Assembly (NCBI GenBank): GCA_964034945.1
Contig: OZ035960.1
Span: 74,321,085 to 74,385,084 of the forward strand
Origin: Chrysopilus asiliformis
Taxonomy: Eukaryota > Arthropoda > Insecta > Diptera > Rhagionidae
Direction: 5' to 3'
DNA length: 64,000 nt
The notes below the pieces were generated by a model. The model did not search any database, had not been told where the DNA came from, and saw only the letters and a program-made list of their open reading frames with translations. The position numbers and the translations under genes are program-made. Shown piece after piece: positions 32,382-45,448 of the stretch (its first letter is position 1; each line of letters begins with the position of its first letter).

Positions 32382-34452
32382 TAGATTTAAAAAAAAATTA
32401 TATTTTATTTTTTTTTCTCCAAAATGACTTGTTTTTTGAATTGAAATTTTGGGAAATTATTTGTTGTAATGGTGGCAACTTACGAAAAAATTTCAAGCTT
32501 CTATCTCTGGGGGCACTTTTTGTTCCCTTATCCCACTATGGCCTTTAGTTTCGACCATAACAAACCCTAAATTCGTTTAGTCTATGATTTAGTTGTTACT
32601 AATAAGTTAGTGACAGCTCATTGATCAGACTACTACTAAAATTCGTTAGTTTTAAGACTACCTAGAATTGATTTTATAAATGTTCATTGGTAAGGCCCAA
32701 TATGTTTATCGTTTGTATAAACAGCCGTCCGCCTCTTACTTCTATCCTTATCTCTCCTACCGGCTTTTTCAGCAAATTTTCAAACAAAAAATCTAAAGAT
32801 CGAAATTGTTCATGATCATAGTACGTTTTATACCAGACTTCGTATAAGAAAAGAAAAATTTACAACTCATGTTTTTATTTTGCTACAAAGATCTGAATTT
32901 TTTTTCCTTTTCCGTACATTTTTTCAATAAAAGCATGTTTTTAAAAATATTTTTTTAATTGTATTTGCTATTTTGATTAGTTGTTATGAACCATACGTGG
33001 CTTCTATTTTTGTGTCAGAGTAGCACAAATTTCGACACAACAGATTTTTTTTTAATATCTATATGAAAAGAGATACTGTCCGATACTTTTTCAAACTATT
33101 TTTGGCACTGTGCTACTTCGTCAAGAAAATAAATATACATGGGTGTCGACAGGAAAAAAGAAGAAAGGGGACGGTCGGTAAGAAATAATGTAAATGCGGA
33201 TTAATAGCATTTTGATTTATATCGCTTATACATATCTTGACATTACCTTTTTTAGAAGACTGCCCCCCATTTTTTATTGGTATTTTTATTATTAAAAATA
33301 AATATACTTCAAGAAATAAATATACATGGGCGTAAACAAGAAAAAAGAAATTGAATATTTTAAATGGTTTACATTATCATATTAATAATATTTTATATAC
33401 ATGTAAGTGACTGAACTATAAATATAAAAAAATCAGAAAACTTTCATATTTGTTCACCCCAAAACCTCCCACCTAAATTGTAATTAGATAAATACATACA
33501 ATATACAGACAAACACTAGCGACATAATGTCTAAAAAGAAGGAATCAAACAGAGAATTTGGGTGTATAGCAATTTACATAAATCATAAGAACTAAAAATA
33601 TGTAATTAATAATAATATATCCACCAATCACAAATTTTCGTCCGTTTCGGGATATTAGAGTATGGTATTTACACATTTACTTTACCCAAAAGTGATCTTT
33701 GTGCAATATCTAGCTCTACGGAACCTTTTTTTAAATTTGGAACCTATCTTGTATTTTGCAATTTGTTCAAATATTCACAAACCTTTTTGTGAATGTCACG
33801 GAGTTAGAAAAAACGCTGCATCTGTGAGGCTAGACAAAGCAAACATTACATCCGAACTGGAACAGGGTCTCTTCAACTGAAGTTTCTAACTGGTTTTCTC
33901 CCTATGTGCGTACCTCCAGTTTTACGTGGGTTCCAAACCATAGATGAATTCGAGCCCTTAGAGGGTTTTTTCGTTGCAGCAAACCATTAACAGAAGATAT
34001 CGTACGTGAAGTCTAGATCGATTATGTATCAACACCAAGCAGCAACTACAACTATTCTTTTCGATCAAGCAAATTGCGTGGACTTGAAGGAGAGTTTGCT
34101 ACAGTCGGGAATCAAACCATGACCTACAGCTTGTAGCCTTAAAGCTTTACAGTCAACATCGCATGATCAAAAAATATTATTTACTTTTAGAGTGTACAAA
34201 TTTAACAGTAACAATAAATATTACTATTATCATATTTTCAATAGTTCCTGTTTATTTTTCGCTACGTTCTATGTATTCTGTCTACCCTGACGGTTCGCCA
34301 CTGGTACTTTACCACTTGCACCATGTTGTCTCAAAAAGCAAGCATTCATTCAAGTAATTTTGTTTTACTAATATCACAACAAGCAGACCGAAACGGTAAT
34401 GTTTAGATATCCTAAACGGTAAAAACAATTAATAGGTTTTAAGAACTACGTG
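32382..34452. other. No gene recognised
   Basis: AT-rich sequence with only short open frames and no clear repeat ends. CAAGAAATAAATATACATGGG occurs twice (near 33123 and 33309), a short local duplication. Confidence 0.45.
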
Positions 34453-35415
34453 AAAAACATAAGAAAAGCTACAATTCCCAGAGGCCAATCATCAAATACT
34501 CTATATGATGACAGACAAAATGTTTATTTACAAAAAAACATTTGTATAGGATAGGGGGAAAGGATCCATTGGTATAGGATAGGGGAAAAGTTATGTAAAA
34601 TCATATTCTCAACACATTTCGTGTTAATAAATTTTTCGATATGATACACAGTTGTCGAGAAAACTGAAAAAAAGTATTCCATTTTTATGGAAAAGGGGAG
34701 AAGCAGTGGTCAGATTGGATTTCTAAACACATTTTATTTTTTTAAATTGTTCAATATGACTCACAGTTTTCGAGGAAATTGCAAAAAGCTGTTTCGTTTG
34801 TGTTGGGGAGGGGGAAGGAATGGTACAATTTTACCCGTTAAAGAACTCAAGTCTCTCAATCCTTTCGAAAGTTATGGTATTCACGGACGGACATGTGGAA
34901 ATCAAAATCTTTTGTCATCCCTAAAATCCTGGTGCAGTTCGCTTTTGAAATTTTGTATAGTTCCGTTTCTCGTAAATGGCTAGGCTAAGTTCTTTAACGG
35001 GTAAAATTGTACCATTCCTTCCCCTCCCTAACACAAACGAAACAGCTTTTTGCAATTTCCTCGAAAACTGTGAGTCATATTGAAAAATTTACAAAGGTAA
35101 ATGTGTTTAGAATAGGATTTTATATAACTCATCTATACATCAAAATCCAGTCGGACCACTACTTATTTCCTCTTCTACACAAATTTAATACTTTTTCCCT
35201 GTTTTTTCGAAAGCTGTGCGTCGTATCGAAAAATTTATGAACATGAAATGTGTTTAGAATATGATTTTACATAGGCGTTCCATACATCAAAATCTAATCG
35301 GACCACTACTTTCCCCCTCTCCTATACAAATGGATTTTTTTAAAATAAAGATTTTGTCTGTCATATAGAGTATTTGACGATTGGCCCCTCGCAATTGTAG
35401 CTTTTCTTATGTTTT
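34453..35415. mobile_element. Palindromic element related to family A
   Basis: Both ends carry the family A terminal block, AAAACATAAGAAAAGCTACA on the left and its complement TGTAGCTTTTCTTATGTTTT on the right. The arms mirror each other through TATATGACAGACAAAAT-like and GGAAGGAATGGTACAATT sequences to a spacer at about 34855-34985. Arm identity is lower than in the giant palindrome, so it is older. No coding function is evident. Confidence 0.75.
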
Positions 35416-36720
35416 AACTTTAAAGTTTAGACGTACGCCATATATACAATTGATTTTTTTATTGCTAAAATATATATTGTTCTCCAAAGATCTATATAAT
35501 ATATCTTTTAAAAGTAGATAGGTAAGACTTGCTCGTGGATTTTTTTACTCCATATTTTTCCACAAACGTAATGGGCGTAAGTGCTCAATATGACGCCTAC
35601 TTTACGACGCTCATGTAAATACAATTTCCAAATATTTCTGTCCTCAGTAACCGCATTTCACTAAGAACAACATTAGCACGGGTCTGATTCAGTCGTTGTA
35701 ATAAGACATTTTTGATATTTTTTTCTTTTATTAGTAATGTTTTTATAATTCATCAATATGAAGATTAAAGAAATAGTAATTTTGTTTTCTATGTTTGGTT
35801 GTTGCTTTACTAATAAAATACAACTACCAGTTGGTTTGTTTCGTTAATTTATAAAAAAAATCAATTTTATAATAAAATTTATAATTAAAAGGTATCATTT
35901 TGAGCAAAAATGAAAGAGAAATTGAAGTTGCCTTTTTGTGTGCTATTGATCGAGTTAATATGCATGAAAGGCGATTCGAATTATTTCCAATCACTATATA
36001 TATGGATGATCCAAGTAGCTACAATGTTGAACGAGCTGGTAGATAATGAATATTCTAACATTTATCACTGGATAGTTTGTGGCTTAAATATCTGTTTTTT
36101 GTTTAGCATGTGATCTAATTGACAGGAAGGTAGTTGCAATATTTGGGCCGACTTCGGAATCAGCTGCTGGTAAACTTTACCCCTTTATATTTTTTAGTAT
36201 AAATAATGACAATGAGCTTGTGCTAAAAAACTGTATTTGCTTCTTGCTGTATAACGTAGACAATTGCTAATTTTATGTTTCCAGTTTACGATTGCTAATT
36301 TTATGCTGACGCAAAAATTACAGAAAACACCAGTTTTGTTGATATTAACCGCCCATTATATGAACTACACAAATATATGAACTAAAAAAAATATTTTAGC
36401 TATTCTGATATATGAATTAAAATTGTGATATATCCACTTCAATTCAAATTTTGGAGTTCGGCAAAAAAAAGTTCGTTGAAGTATGTAATATATTTTCTTT
36501 TAGGAAGTCCAATAGTTTAACTTTTTTTTTGCTGTTGCCTTCGCCTTTGTGCATATTTGCGTGAAAAATTCGATTTTTATAGTTAGTACCCTAGAGTAAT
36601 TACATATTGATATTGTATTTTCAGAGAAAAAACTTTAAACAAATCAAAAAGTGCAACTGACGGTTCCATCCAGTATTTCTAACGCATTTTGTTAATAGTT
36701 CTTAATGATTTCATGGTACA
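35416..36720. other. No gene recognised
   Basis: AT-rich sequence. A 67-residue open frame at 35910-36113 has no recognisable domain and is probably chance. Confidence 0.45.
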
Positions 36721-37145
36721 TGAGTTAGCATGGTTGGGACGGGACACCTTGTGTCAACTTATAACTTTAAATACGCTCCTTGGTACCAGAAAGCTTCCCT
36801 GAAAGTTTCATCCTAACCGGTTCAGTGGTTATCGAGTTTTAAGCGAATAGACAGACACACAAACTAATTATATTATAGATTGAATATTAAACTTTCCGAA
36901 CCGATTGGCCCGAAATTTGGTACAGATGTTCGTTGGAGGTCCGGCACTAAAATAGACCATTGAAAAGTAGCCTGAGTAGTGGGGGAGTAAGGAGAGTGGG
37001 CAAAGTGAATCTGAAGTTTAGTTTATTCTCTATGTTACTCTTTCGCAGTAAAATTACCAAACCGATCGGCCTGAAATTTAACATAGGTGTGTGTCGGGGC
37101 TTCAGCTTCAACATAAGTCTACCAAAAAGTACCCCGTGAGCTATG
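36720..37145. repeat. Likely transposon-derived segment
   Basis: AAAGTTTCATCCTAACCGGT followed by CAGACACACAAACTAATT is the phrase commonly seen near the ends of non-autonomous insect elements. A related phrase, CCGATCGGCCTGAAATTT, occurs at about 37063. No termini were defined. Confidence 0.4.
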
Positions 37146-37326
37146 AAGTCAAGTAAGACCGAACCGAACAGACTTTGATATAAAGGCCATAGCCGAACAA
37201 GATACTGAAAAGTGCCCTGAGACCGATTGATCTGAAATTTTTACCAGACGTTGGTATTGATGCAAGTACCGTTTGACGAAATCAAACCCCTGCAAACCCC
37301 TTATAACGGCCGCAAGGGGCGGGGGA

Positions 37327-37870
37327 AACAAAATCTTAAAACTTAATTTTCTTGAGAACCGCTTGTCCGATTTAAAAAAAAAACTATATGTTGTAGTGAC
37401 GCATCCGTCAATGTTGTGAAAAAAGTATAAAAAAAATTTTGACAATTATAAATAAAAAAAAGTCCTAAAAATCAAAAAAAAATTTTCTCAGAATTTGGGC
37501 CGAACTCAACTCTTAATTAGAGTCCATTAACTTTTCTTAGTATTGCAATTAATCTGAAAAAAATAGCAGTTGATATTCTGTATATCAATATTTGGATATA
37601 TGTAGGATACTGGTGCTTATATATTTAACTATGTTCTGCTACTTCGATTTTTTTGACAAAAATATATATTTTAGTAGGCTAAACAAAGATTATTTGGTGA
37701 AAATATGGTGGTTGTGTTCGGCCCAAATTCTGAGAATTTTTTTTTTTAATTTTTAAGAATTTTTTTATTATTTATAATTGTCAAAAAATTTTATACTTTT
37801 TTCACAAAATCTTTTTTTTTTAAATCGGACAAGCGGTTCTCAAGAAAATTAAGTTTCAAGATTTTGTAAA
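37327..37870. repeat. Imperfect inverted repeat
   Basis: AACCGCTTGTCCGATTT and AAATCGGACAAGCGGTT, and CAGAATTTGGGCCGAA and TTCGGCCCAAATTCTG, mark arms of about 170 and 155 bp around a 220-bp spacer. Confidence 0.8.
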
Positions 37871-37909
37871 ATGAGTGGTGTTAGCTTTTCCCATGAAATT
37901 ATAAATAAA

Positions 37910-39362
37910 AAATTTTCTAAAAAAAATAAAACCGACTTTAAAAAACCGAAAAGAGAAAAAAGCACTAAAAAAAAATAAAATTTTTTTTTTTTAAAAAAAA
38001 GCTTTTATTAAAAAAGAATGCACTAAAAAGAAAAAAATAATTTTCTGGACGCTGTGTATCACTTTTAAAAGCGAGATAAATTTTTATTTTATTGTTTTAT
38101 GCTTTATCTCGCTTTTTAAAAGCTTTTATATTTGTGATACACAGCGTCCAGAAAATTATTTTTTTCTTTTTAGTGCATTCTTTTTTAATAAAAGCTTTTT
38201 TTAAATTTTTTTTTTTTTAATTTTTTTTATTTTGTCCTTTTTAGTCTTCGAATATATATCCTTACATTTGAGATGTTCTTACAGGCTTTTTAACATGAGA
38301 ATCGTATTCAGCGACCCAAAAAACCCCCAGAATAGATTTTTTCCGGAAAATTTGGAGAAAGGGATAATCACGTTATCCTTACAGGACCTTCCGTTATCCT
38401 TACAGACTTTTTAATGGCAGATTCGGATTTAGCGACCTCAAAAACCCCCAGAATAGATTTTTTTCCGGAAAATTTGGAGAAAAGGATAATCACGTTATCC
38501 TTACAGGACCTTTCGTTATCCTTACAGACTTTTTAATGACAGATTCGGATTCAGCGACCCCAAAAACCCCCAGAATAGATTTTTTTCCGGAAAATTTGGA
38601 GAAAAGGATAATCACGTTATCCTTACAGAACCTTCCGTTATCCTTACAAGGACGAGGTAGTGAAAATATTGTATTGTCATCGGACTTATATAAGTGTGCA
38701 AAATTTCAAGTCAATCGGACAAGTGGAAGTGGGTCAAAATTGGGTTGCAAGATTTGATCTGACAGACAGACAGACAAACAGACAGACACGAAGGCAAGCT
38801 AAATAAAAGCTTTTAAAAAGAAAAAAATAATTTCAAACTATGTCCATTAATAGCGTATTTAAAATTCGGCTTTTTTGGAGTGGCGTTAAATTTACATTAA
38901 ATAAAATCTTTGTAAAATTTCTATTGTCAAGTTTCGCACAAAATCAGTTTGTACATGGAGACAAAAAATAGGATAGATTTCTACAAAAATAGTAACATAT
39001 GCGACAGTGGGCTTTTTTATAGCGATTGCTTAAAAATAGGGAATCCAATTTGGGACATAAAAGAACTTTAGTTTTGGTGCTTCTAAGAGCCGTGTCTATA
39101 GTTAATCTGTTTGACAACAAAATTTTTGGAGTCGATCTTAGTTCTTAGTTAGCCTTAAGGGTTAGAAAGTATGTAAACGATTAGCCTTAAGGGTTAGAAA
39201 GTATGTAATTTATTTTAGTTGCAAATTTAACGCCACTCCAAAAAAGCCGAATTTTAAATACGCTATTAATGGACATAGTTTGAAATTATTTTTTTCTTTT
39301 TAGTGCTTTTTTCTCTTTTCAGTTTTTTTTTAAAGTCGGTTTTATTTTTTTTAGAAAAATTT
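37910..39362. mobile_element. Fold-back element interrupted by family B
   Basis: The outer arms AATAAAACCGACTTTAAAAA and AAAGTCGGTTTTATT, and GAGAAAAAAGCACTAAAAA and TTTTTAGTGCTTTTTTCTC, mirror each other. A second pair, TCCATTAATAGCGTATTTAA with GGAGTGGCGTTAA and its complement at about 39220-39290, lies inside. Family B copy 3 (37985-38813) sits at the left GCACTAAAAAG motif, which it shares. Confidence 0.7.
37985..38813 (-). mobile_element. Family B element, copy 3, reversed
   Basis: The hairpin is at 37990-38205, followed by three minisatellite monomers, the CAAGTCAATCGGACAAGTGG block, CAGA repeats and the TAAATAAAAGCTTTTAAAA end. The hairpin loop is shorter than in copies 1 and 2. Confidence 0.8.
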
Positions 39363-39459
39363 TTTTTTATTTCGAACGTTTTTAGTTTCAATTTTTAATA
39401 TAGGTAAAATTACAAAGGGTTTGAGGGGATAAGTCCGCAGATGAGAAATATATAAAAGA

Positions 39460-39536
39460 ATCTTCCAGATATTGTACTGAACACAATACAAAGAATTTTA
39501 CTCTTTGTATTGTGTTCAGTACAATATCTGGAAGAA
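39460..39536. repeat. Short perfect hairpin, left copy
   Basis: TTCCAGATATTGTACTGAAC, then ACAATACAAAG, a loop AATTTTACT, and the exact complement. The same stem recurs at the centre of the giant palindrome with the loop inverted. Confidence 0.92.
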
Positions 39537-39663
39537 TTGTGATTTTCTTAACCTTAAGAAATAATTGAGGTACTAGTTTTTTAATGTTTAAGCCATTTGA
39601 CTTTAAATGCGATTAAAAAAAATTGGTGATAAGGCCGATTTTTCCACTTTTTCAAATGATGTA

Positions 39664-41234
39664 CAGTGAGTGGAAAAAGTCATCGTACAGTCACGATTTT
39701 TGAATAAAATACTAAATATCTCAAACACTATATTTATTTTTCAAATTCTGGTTGCAGGATTTTGTTTCCTGGACAATTCTTTAGAGATCTGTAAAAAAAA
39801 AGATAAAAAAAGTAATAATTTATTACTTAAATTTATTACTTTACCTAAAAATATGCTTGTTTAAGAGCGGAAAAAGTCTTCGTACAGCTATTAAAACAAC
39901 CAAAAAATATGGGCTAATTTACCGTTAGTATTTGGTTGGGTATCCATTAGATCGAATTACTGTTTGAAGTCGCCTGGGCATCGATTCTACCAACTTCCGG
40001 GTCACTTCCGGGGTTGTTTTTGCCCAATTCTTCTTGCAACACCGCCTTAAGCGTTTTCTCGCTAGTAATAGTGTGGCCGCAAATTTTCTTGTCAAGCAAG
40101 TCCCATAAATTTTCGAGGGGGTTTATATTTTTAGAAATATTTGGGAGTGTTGTAGAGCAGTATTATGCGTACATTCAGTGATCTATGCTTCGGATCGTTA
40201 TCCTGCATAAACACAAACGTGTCCTTAGTCCCATTTCTTTAGCGCTAGCATGTAAATTTTGTTTTAATTTGTCAATATACACATACTGGTACATAACCTC
40301 ATCAATAAAATGCAGCCTACCCACCCCCCGCCGCGCTCATGTAGTCCCATACCATGACTCCATGCTTGACGTTTTCCTTTTGAAACTCCATATTCTTTTT
40401 AGGGCACAAAATTGGTCTTCCTTCCGATTGGAAAATGTTAAATTTACTCTCGTCAGTAATATTTACTATTTACTGACGATAGTAAATTTAACATTTTCCA
40501 ATCGGAAGAAAGGCCAATTTTGTGCCGTAAAAAGAATATGGAGTTTGGGGCTACATGAGCGCGGCGGGGGGTGGGTAGGCTGCATTTTATTGATGAGGTT
40601 ATATATTGACAAATTAAAACAAAATTTGCATGCTAGCGCTGAAGAAATGGGACTAAGGACACGTTTGTGTTTATGCAGGATAACGATCCGAAGCATAGAT
40701 CACTCAATGCACGCATAATACTGCTCTACAACACTCCCAAATATTTCTAAACGCCAGCCCATTCTCCTGATATAAACCCCCTCGAACATTTATGGGACTT
40801 GCTTGACAAGAAAATCCGCAGCCACACTATTACTAGCGAGAAAACGCTTAAGGCGGTATTGCAAGAAGAATTGGGCAAAAACAACCCCGGAAGTGACCCG
40901 GAAGTTGGTAGAATCGATGCCCAGGCGACTTCAAACAGTAATTCGATCTAATGGATACCCAACCAAATACTAACGGTAAATTAGCCCATTTTTTTTGGTT
41001 GTTTTAATAGCTGTACGAAGACTTTTTCCGCTCTTAAACAAGCATATTTTTAGTTAAAGTAATAAATTTAAGTAATAAATTATTATTTTTTTTATCTCTT
41101 TTTTTACAGATCTCTAAAGAATTGTCCAGGCAACAAAATCCTGTAACCAGAATTTGAAAAATAAATATAGTGTGTGAGATATTTAGTATTTTATTCAAAA
41201 ATCGTGACTGTACGATGACTTTTTCCACTCACTG
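39664..41234. mobile_element. Palindromic Tc1-type element 2
   Basis: Between TA dinucleotides (39662-39663 and 41235-41236). It starts CAGTGAGTGGAAAAAGTCAT and ends in the complement. It has the same head-to-head 3'-half transposase structure as element 1, about 1,571 bp, but with different substitutions (GTCATCGTACAG rather than GTCAGCGTACAG) and a shortened central part in one arm. Confidence 0.85.
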
Positions 41235-42059
41235 TAAATGGGTAAAAAGCATTTAAATAAAAACATTTCATGATATCTTTTCCCATAAATTGAGAAAAGG
41301 CTTGTTCTCCCAGCGTACCGGAAATTAAATTTTTGTCCTGGGTTTTTTAAATTAGTGTAATCGTTTTTAAAATACAAGAAAACACGATCACTAAATATGA
41401 AAAACGCCCCCGCCACAAAAAAATAAAAAAAGACATCTTGCATTAAATTTTCGATCAAAAATATTGAGATGAAGAATAAAACACATTGACCGTCAACAGA
41501 ATCTACCGTCAACAGTTTATAGTCCACGTTTTATCCCCCGTCAAATTAAGTTTCGACAATTAGATAATGATTGTTTTTCGACAATTTGATAATCTAATGA
41601 CATGCCTTCAACGTGATTATGGTTGACGGTCAAAAATCTTTTGTTTGGTCATTTGGATTTAGCATGAGAAAAAGCAAATTGTTTGGCATGTTGAATGTTA
41701 AAACTTAGAAAGAAATCTGGCTTGGTATAAAACTTTCCCACAATACTGAAAAAAAGTTCGTTACATCGCAAATGTTAAAAAAAAGCGAGAAATTTTCTTT
41801 TTTTTTAATTAAAAAAGATTGATTTGGCGAAAATATAAGCAAAAATATCTGATGTGAACAGCACATGACTTTCTTCTACAAAATTTACGTTTGTGCACCA
41901 TTTACAATATAACCCTACGAATAAAACATAACCGAATTTTTATTTTAAAAAATCTCTAACATCCGGATAGAGGTAAAATATATCGATTTATCGTAAAAGG
42001 AAAGAATGAAGAGTATTTTAATATCTTTAATTCATCCTTTAACTATTCTTTTTTGCAAG

Positions 42060-42420
42060 CAATTCTCAAAAATCTAATTTTTGCCTATGAAAATATTTCA
42101 ACATATATAACGGTGAAGATAGCGGATTACCATGAAAGACAAAATTGTGGCAAATGTTATTTTCTTCAACTCATTTCATACATTGAACCACCGAAAACCT
42201 ATTAGTTTTAGAAAGATCGCTAGAAACAAATTTTTTTATATAACAGTATATCTCGATTTCTGTCGATAATTGTACTGTCTTCAACTTTTATCTTGCACAA
42301 GACTACTGCAAACACGTAGTTTCGCAGTAAATCGCAAAAAACCAAATTGCGATTTTTAAAAAGTCGCCATTTTGATTACTTTTGGCTAACGGATTTCCAC
42401 CAAAAGTTATTTAAGAAAAG
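42060..42420 (-). repeat. Family C fragment
   Basis: The reverse strand shows GGTGGAAATCCGTTAGCC, AAAATGGCGACTTTT and AACTAATAGGTTTTCGG, shared with 63060-63720 and, reversed, with 5085-5345. The mirror copy is at 44285-44620. Confidence 0.75.
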
Positions 42421-42699
42421 TTAAGAGGTCGAAATATTTCATGAATATAATGATTATACTACGTATAGTAATTAAATATTCGTTGTTAAAAAAAAACTTT
42501 GGTAAACGTATTTTTGAAAAAATGTCAATTATCGTAAAATGGAAATACAATTTCTGATTAGTCAAAAATTGTTTTTTTAAAAATTAATGCGAGAAACTAT
42601 TGCAAAGCCAAAATTCATTTTTAACCGACTTCCAAAAAGGAAAAGGTTCTCAATTCCACCTGAATATTTTTTTTTTAATGTATGTTCACGCCTAACTTT

Positions 42700-43075
42700 T
42701 TACTGGGTGGACCGATTTTGGTCATCCCAAAGAGAAAGTTGTAGAGAAAGTTCCTGGTTGGGCCCTGGTTCATTCATGGGCAAAAATGGACCATTAGGGG
42801 GGGTACCCCCCATACAAACGAAAACGTTTTTTGTGAATATCTCAAAAACGGTGCATCTTATCAAAAAAGTGCAAGAACAAAAGTTATTTAGGATATGATT
42901 CTACATAAAACTCCCATACATCAAAATCCGATTGGAATAAATTTTAAAAAATCTGATTGGAAAGTTCGACTTCAAAGTGTAATTTTGGTACAAGTGCTCA
43001 AATTAAGATACCAATATCACCATACAGGTTTTCAATAATTGCCAGATTGGCAATTATAGCTTTTGTTATGTTTTT
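42700..43075 (-). repeat. Family A part in left palindrome arm
   Basis: Contains GGGGGGTACCCCCCAT, CTCAAAAACGGTGCATCTTA and the ATTGCCAGATTGGCAAT hairpin next to TAGCTTTTGTTATGTTTTT. The mirror is at 43347-43720. Confidence 0.8.
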
Positions 43076-43164
43076 ACGTTGTGTTCAGTACAACACAAGG
43101 AAGGTTCTTTTATATATTTCCCCCGTGTTAACCTACCCCTTCAAACCCCTCCCTCCCAGAAATA

Positions 43165-43257
43165 TATAAAAGAATCTTCCAGATATTGTACTGAACACAA
43201 TACAAAGAGTAAAATTCTTTGTATTGTGTTCAGTACAATATCTGGAAGATTCTTTTA
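43165..43257. repeat. Central hairpin of the giant palindrome
   Basis: The stem is identical to 39460-39536, but the loop reads AGTAAAATT, the reverse complement of the left copy's AATTTTACT. The symmetry axis is at about 43212. Confidence 0.92.
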
Positions 43258-43762
43258 TATATTTCTGGGAGGGAGGGGTTTGAAGGGGTAGGTTAACACG
43301 GGGGAAATATATAAAAGAACCTTCCTTGTGTTGTACTGAACACAACGTAAAAACATAACAAAAGCTATAATTGCCAATCTGGCAATTATTGAAAACCTGT
43401 ATGGTGATATTGGTATCTTAATTTGAGCACTTGTACCAAAATTACACTTTGAAGTCGAACTTTCCAATCAGATTTTTTAAAATTTATTCCAATCGGATTT
43501 TGATGTATGGGAGTTTTATGTAGAATCATATCCTAAATAACTTTTGTTCTTGCACTTTTTTGATAAGATGCACCGTTTTTGAGATATTCACAAAAAACGT
43601 TTTCGTTTGTATGGGGGGTACCCCCCCTAATGGTCCATTTTTGCCCATGAATGAACCAGGGCCCAACCAGGAACTTTCTCTACAACTTTCTCTTTGGGAT
43701 GACCAAAATCGGTCCACCCAGTAAAAAGTTAGGCGTGAACATACATTAAAAAAAAAATATTC

Positions 43763-44281
43763 AGGTGGAATTGAGAACCTTTTCCTTTTTGGAAGTCGGT
43801 TAAAAATGAATTTTGGCTTTGCAATAGTTTCTCGCATTAATTTTTAAAAAAACAATTTTTGACTAATCAGAAATTGTATTTCCATTTTACGATAATTGAC
43901 ATTTTTTCAAAAATACGTTTACCAAAGTTTTTTTTTAACAACGAATATTTAATTACTATACGTAGTATAATCATTATATTCATGAAATATTTCGACCTCT
44001 TAACTTTTCTTAAATAACTTTTGGTGGAATTGAGAACCTTTTCCTTTTTGGAAGTCGGTTAAAAATGAATTTTGGCTTTGCAATAGTTTCTCGCATTAAT
44101 TTTTAAAAAAACAATTTTTGACTAATCAGAAATTGTATTTCCATTTTACGATAATTGACATTTTTTCAAAAATACGTTTACCAAAGTTTTTTTTTAACAA
44201 CGAATATTTAATTACTATACGTAGTATAATCATTATATTCATGAAATATTTCGACCTCTTAACTTTTCTTAAATAACTTTT
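43763..44281 (-). repeat. Tandem duplication in the right arm, about 260 bp twice
   Basis: Units 43763-44022 and 44023-44281 are the same sequence, present once in the left arm (about 42410-42665). Each begins with GGTGGAA. Confidence 0.92.
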
Positions 44282-45448
44282 GGTGGAAATCCGTTAGCCA
44301 AAAGTAATCAAAATGGCGACTTTTTAAAAATCGCAATTTGGTTTTTTGCGATTTACTGCGAAACTACGTGTTTGCAGTAGTCTTGTGCAAGATAAAAGTT
44401 GAAGACAGTACAATTATCGACAGAAATCGAGATATACTGTTATATAAAAAAATTTGTTTCTAGCGATCTTTCTAAAACTAATAGGTTTTCGGTGGTTCAA
44501 TGTATGAAATGAGTTGAAGAAAATAACATTTGCCACAATTTTGTCTTTCATGGTAATCCGCTATCTTCACCGTTATATATGTTGAAATATTTTCATAGGC
44601 AAAAATTAGATTTTTGAGAATTGCTTGCAAAAAAGAATAGTTAAAGGATGAATTAAAGATATTAAAATACTCTTCATTCTTTCCTTTTACGATAAATCGA
44701 TATATTTTACCTCTATCCGGATGTTAGAGATTTTTTAAAATAAAAATTCGGTTATGTTTTATTCGTAGGGTTATATTGTAAATGGTGCACAAACGTAAAT
44801 TTTGTAGAAGAAAGTCATGTGCTGTTCACATCAGATATTTTTGCTTATATTTTCGCCAAATCAATCTTTTTTAATTAAAAAAAAAGAAAATTTCTCGCTT
44901 TTTTTTAACATTTGCGATGTAACGAACTTTTTTTCAGTATTGTGGGAAAGTTTTATACCAAGCCAGATTTCTTTCTAAGTTTTAACATTCAACATGCCAA
45001 ACAATTTGCTTTTTCTCATGCTAAATCCAAATGACCAAACAAAAGATTTTTGACCGTCAACCATAATCACGTTGAAGGCATGTCATTAGATTATCAAATT
45101 GTCGAAAAACAATCATTATCTAATTGTCGAAACTTAATTTGACGGGGGATAAAACGTGGACTATAAACTGTTGACGGTAGATTCTGTTGACGGTCAATGT
45201 GTTTTATTCTTCATCTCAATATTTTTGATCGAAAATTTAATGCAAGATGTCTTTTTTTATTTTTTTGTGGCGGGGGCGTTTTTCATATTTAGTGATCGTG
45301 TTTTCTTGTATTTTAAAAACGATTACACTAATTTAAAAAACCCAGGACAAAAATTTAATTTCCGGTACGCTGGGAGAACAAGCCTTTTCTCAATTTATGG
45401 GAAAAGATATCATGAAATGTTTTTATTTAAATGCTTTTTACCCATTTA

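Noticed and set aside
34687..35240. Open frames of 98 and 77 residues
   Set aside because: They lie in the arms of the palindromic family A element and have no domain.
35910..36113. 67-residue frame as a small gene
   Set aside because: No domain, signal or context; expected by chance in AT-rich DNA.
40185..40718. 177-residue open frame in the palindromic Tc1 element
   Set aside because: It runs antisense to the transposase remnant in one arm and crosses the axis; the Tc1 similarity is in other frames.
41195..41527. 110-residue open frame duplicated at 45156-45488
   Set aside because: The identity only reflects the palindrome. The frame is hydrophobic and AT-driven, with no known domain.
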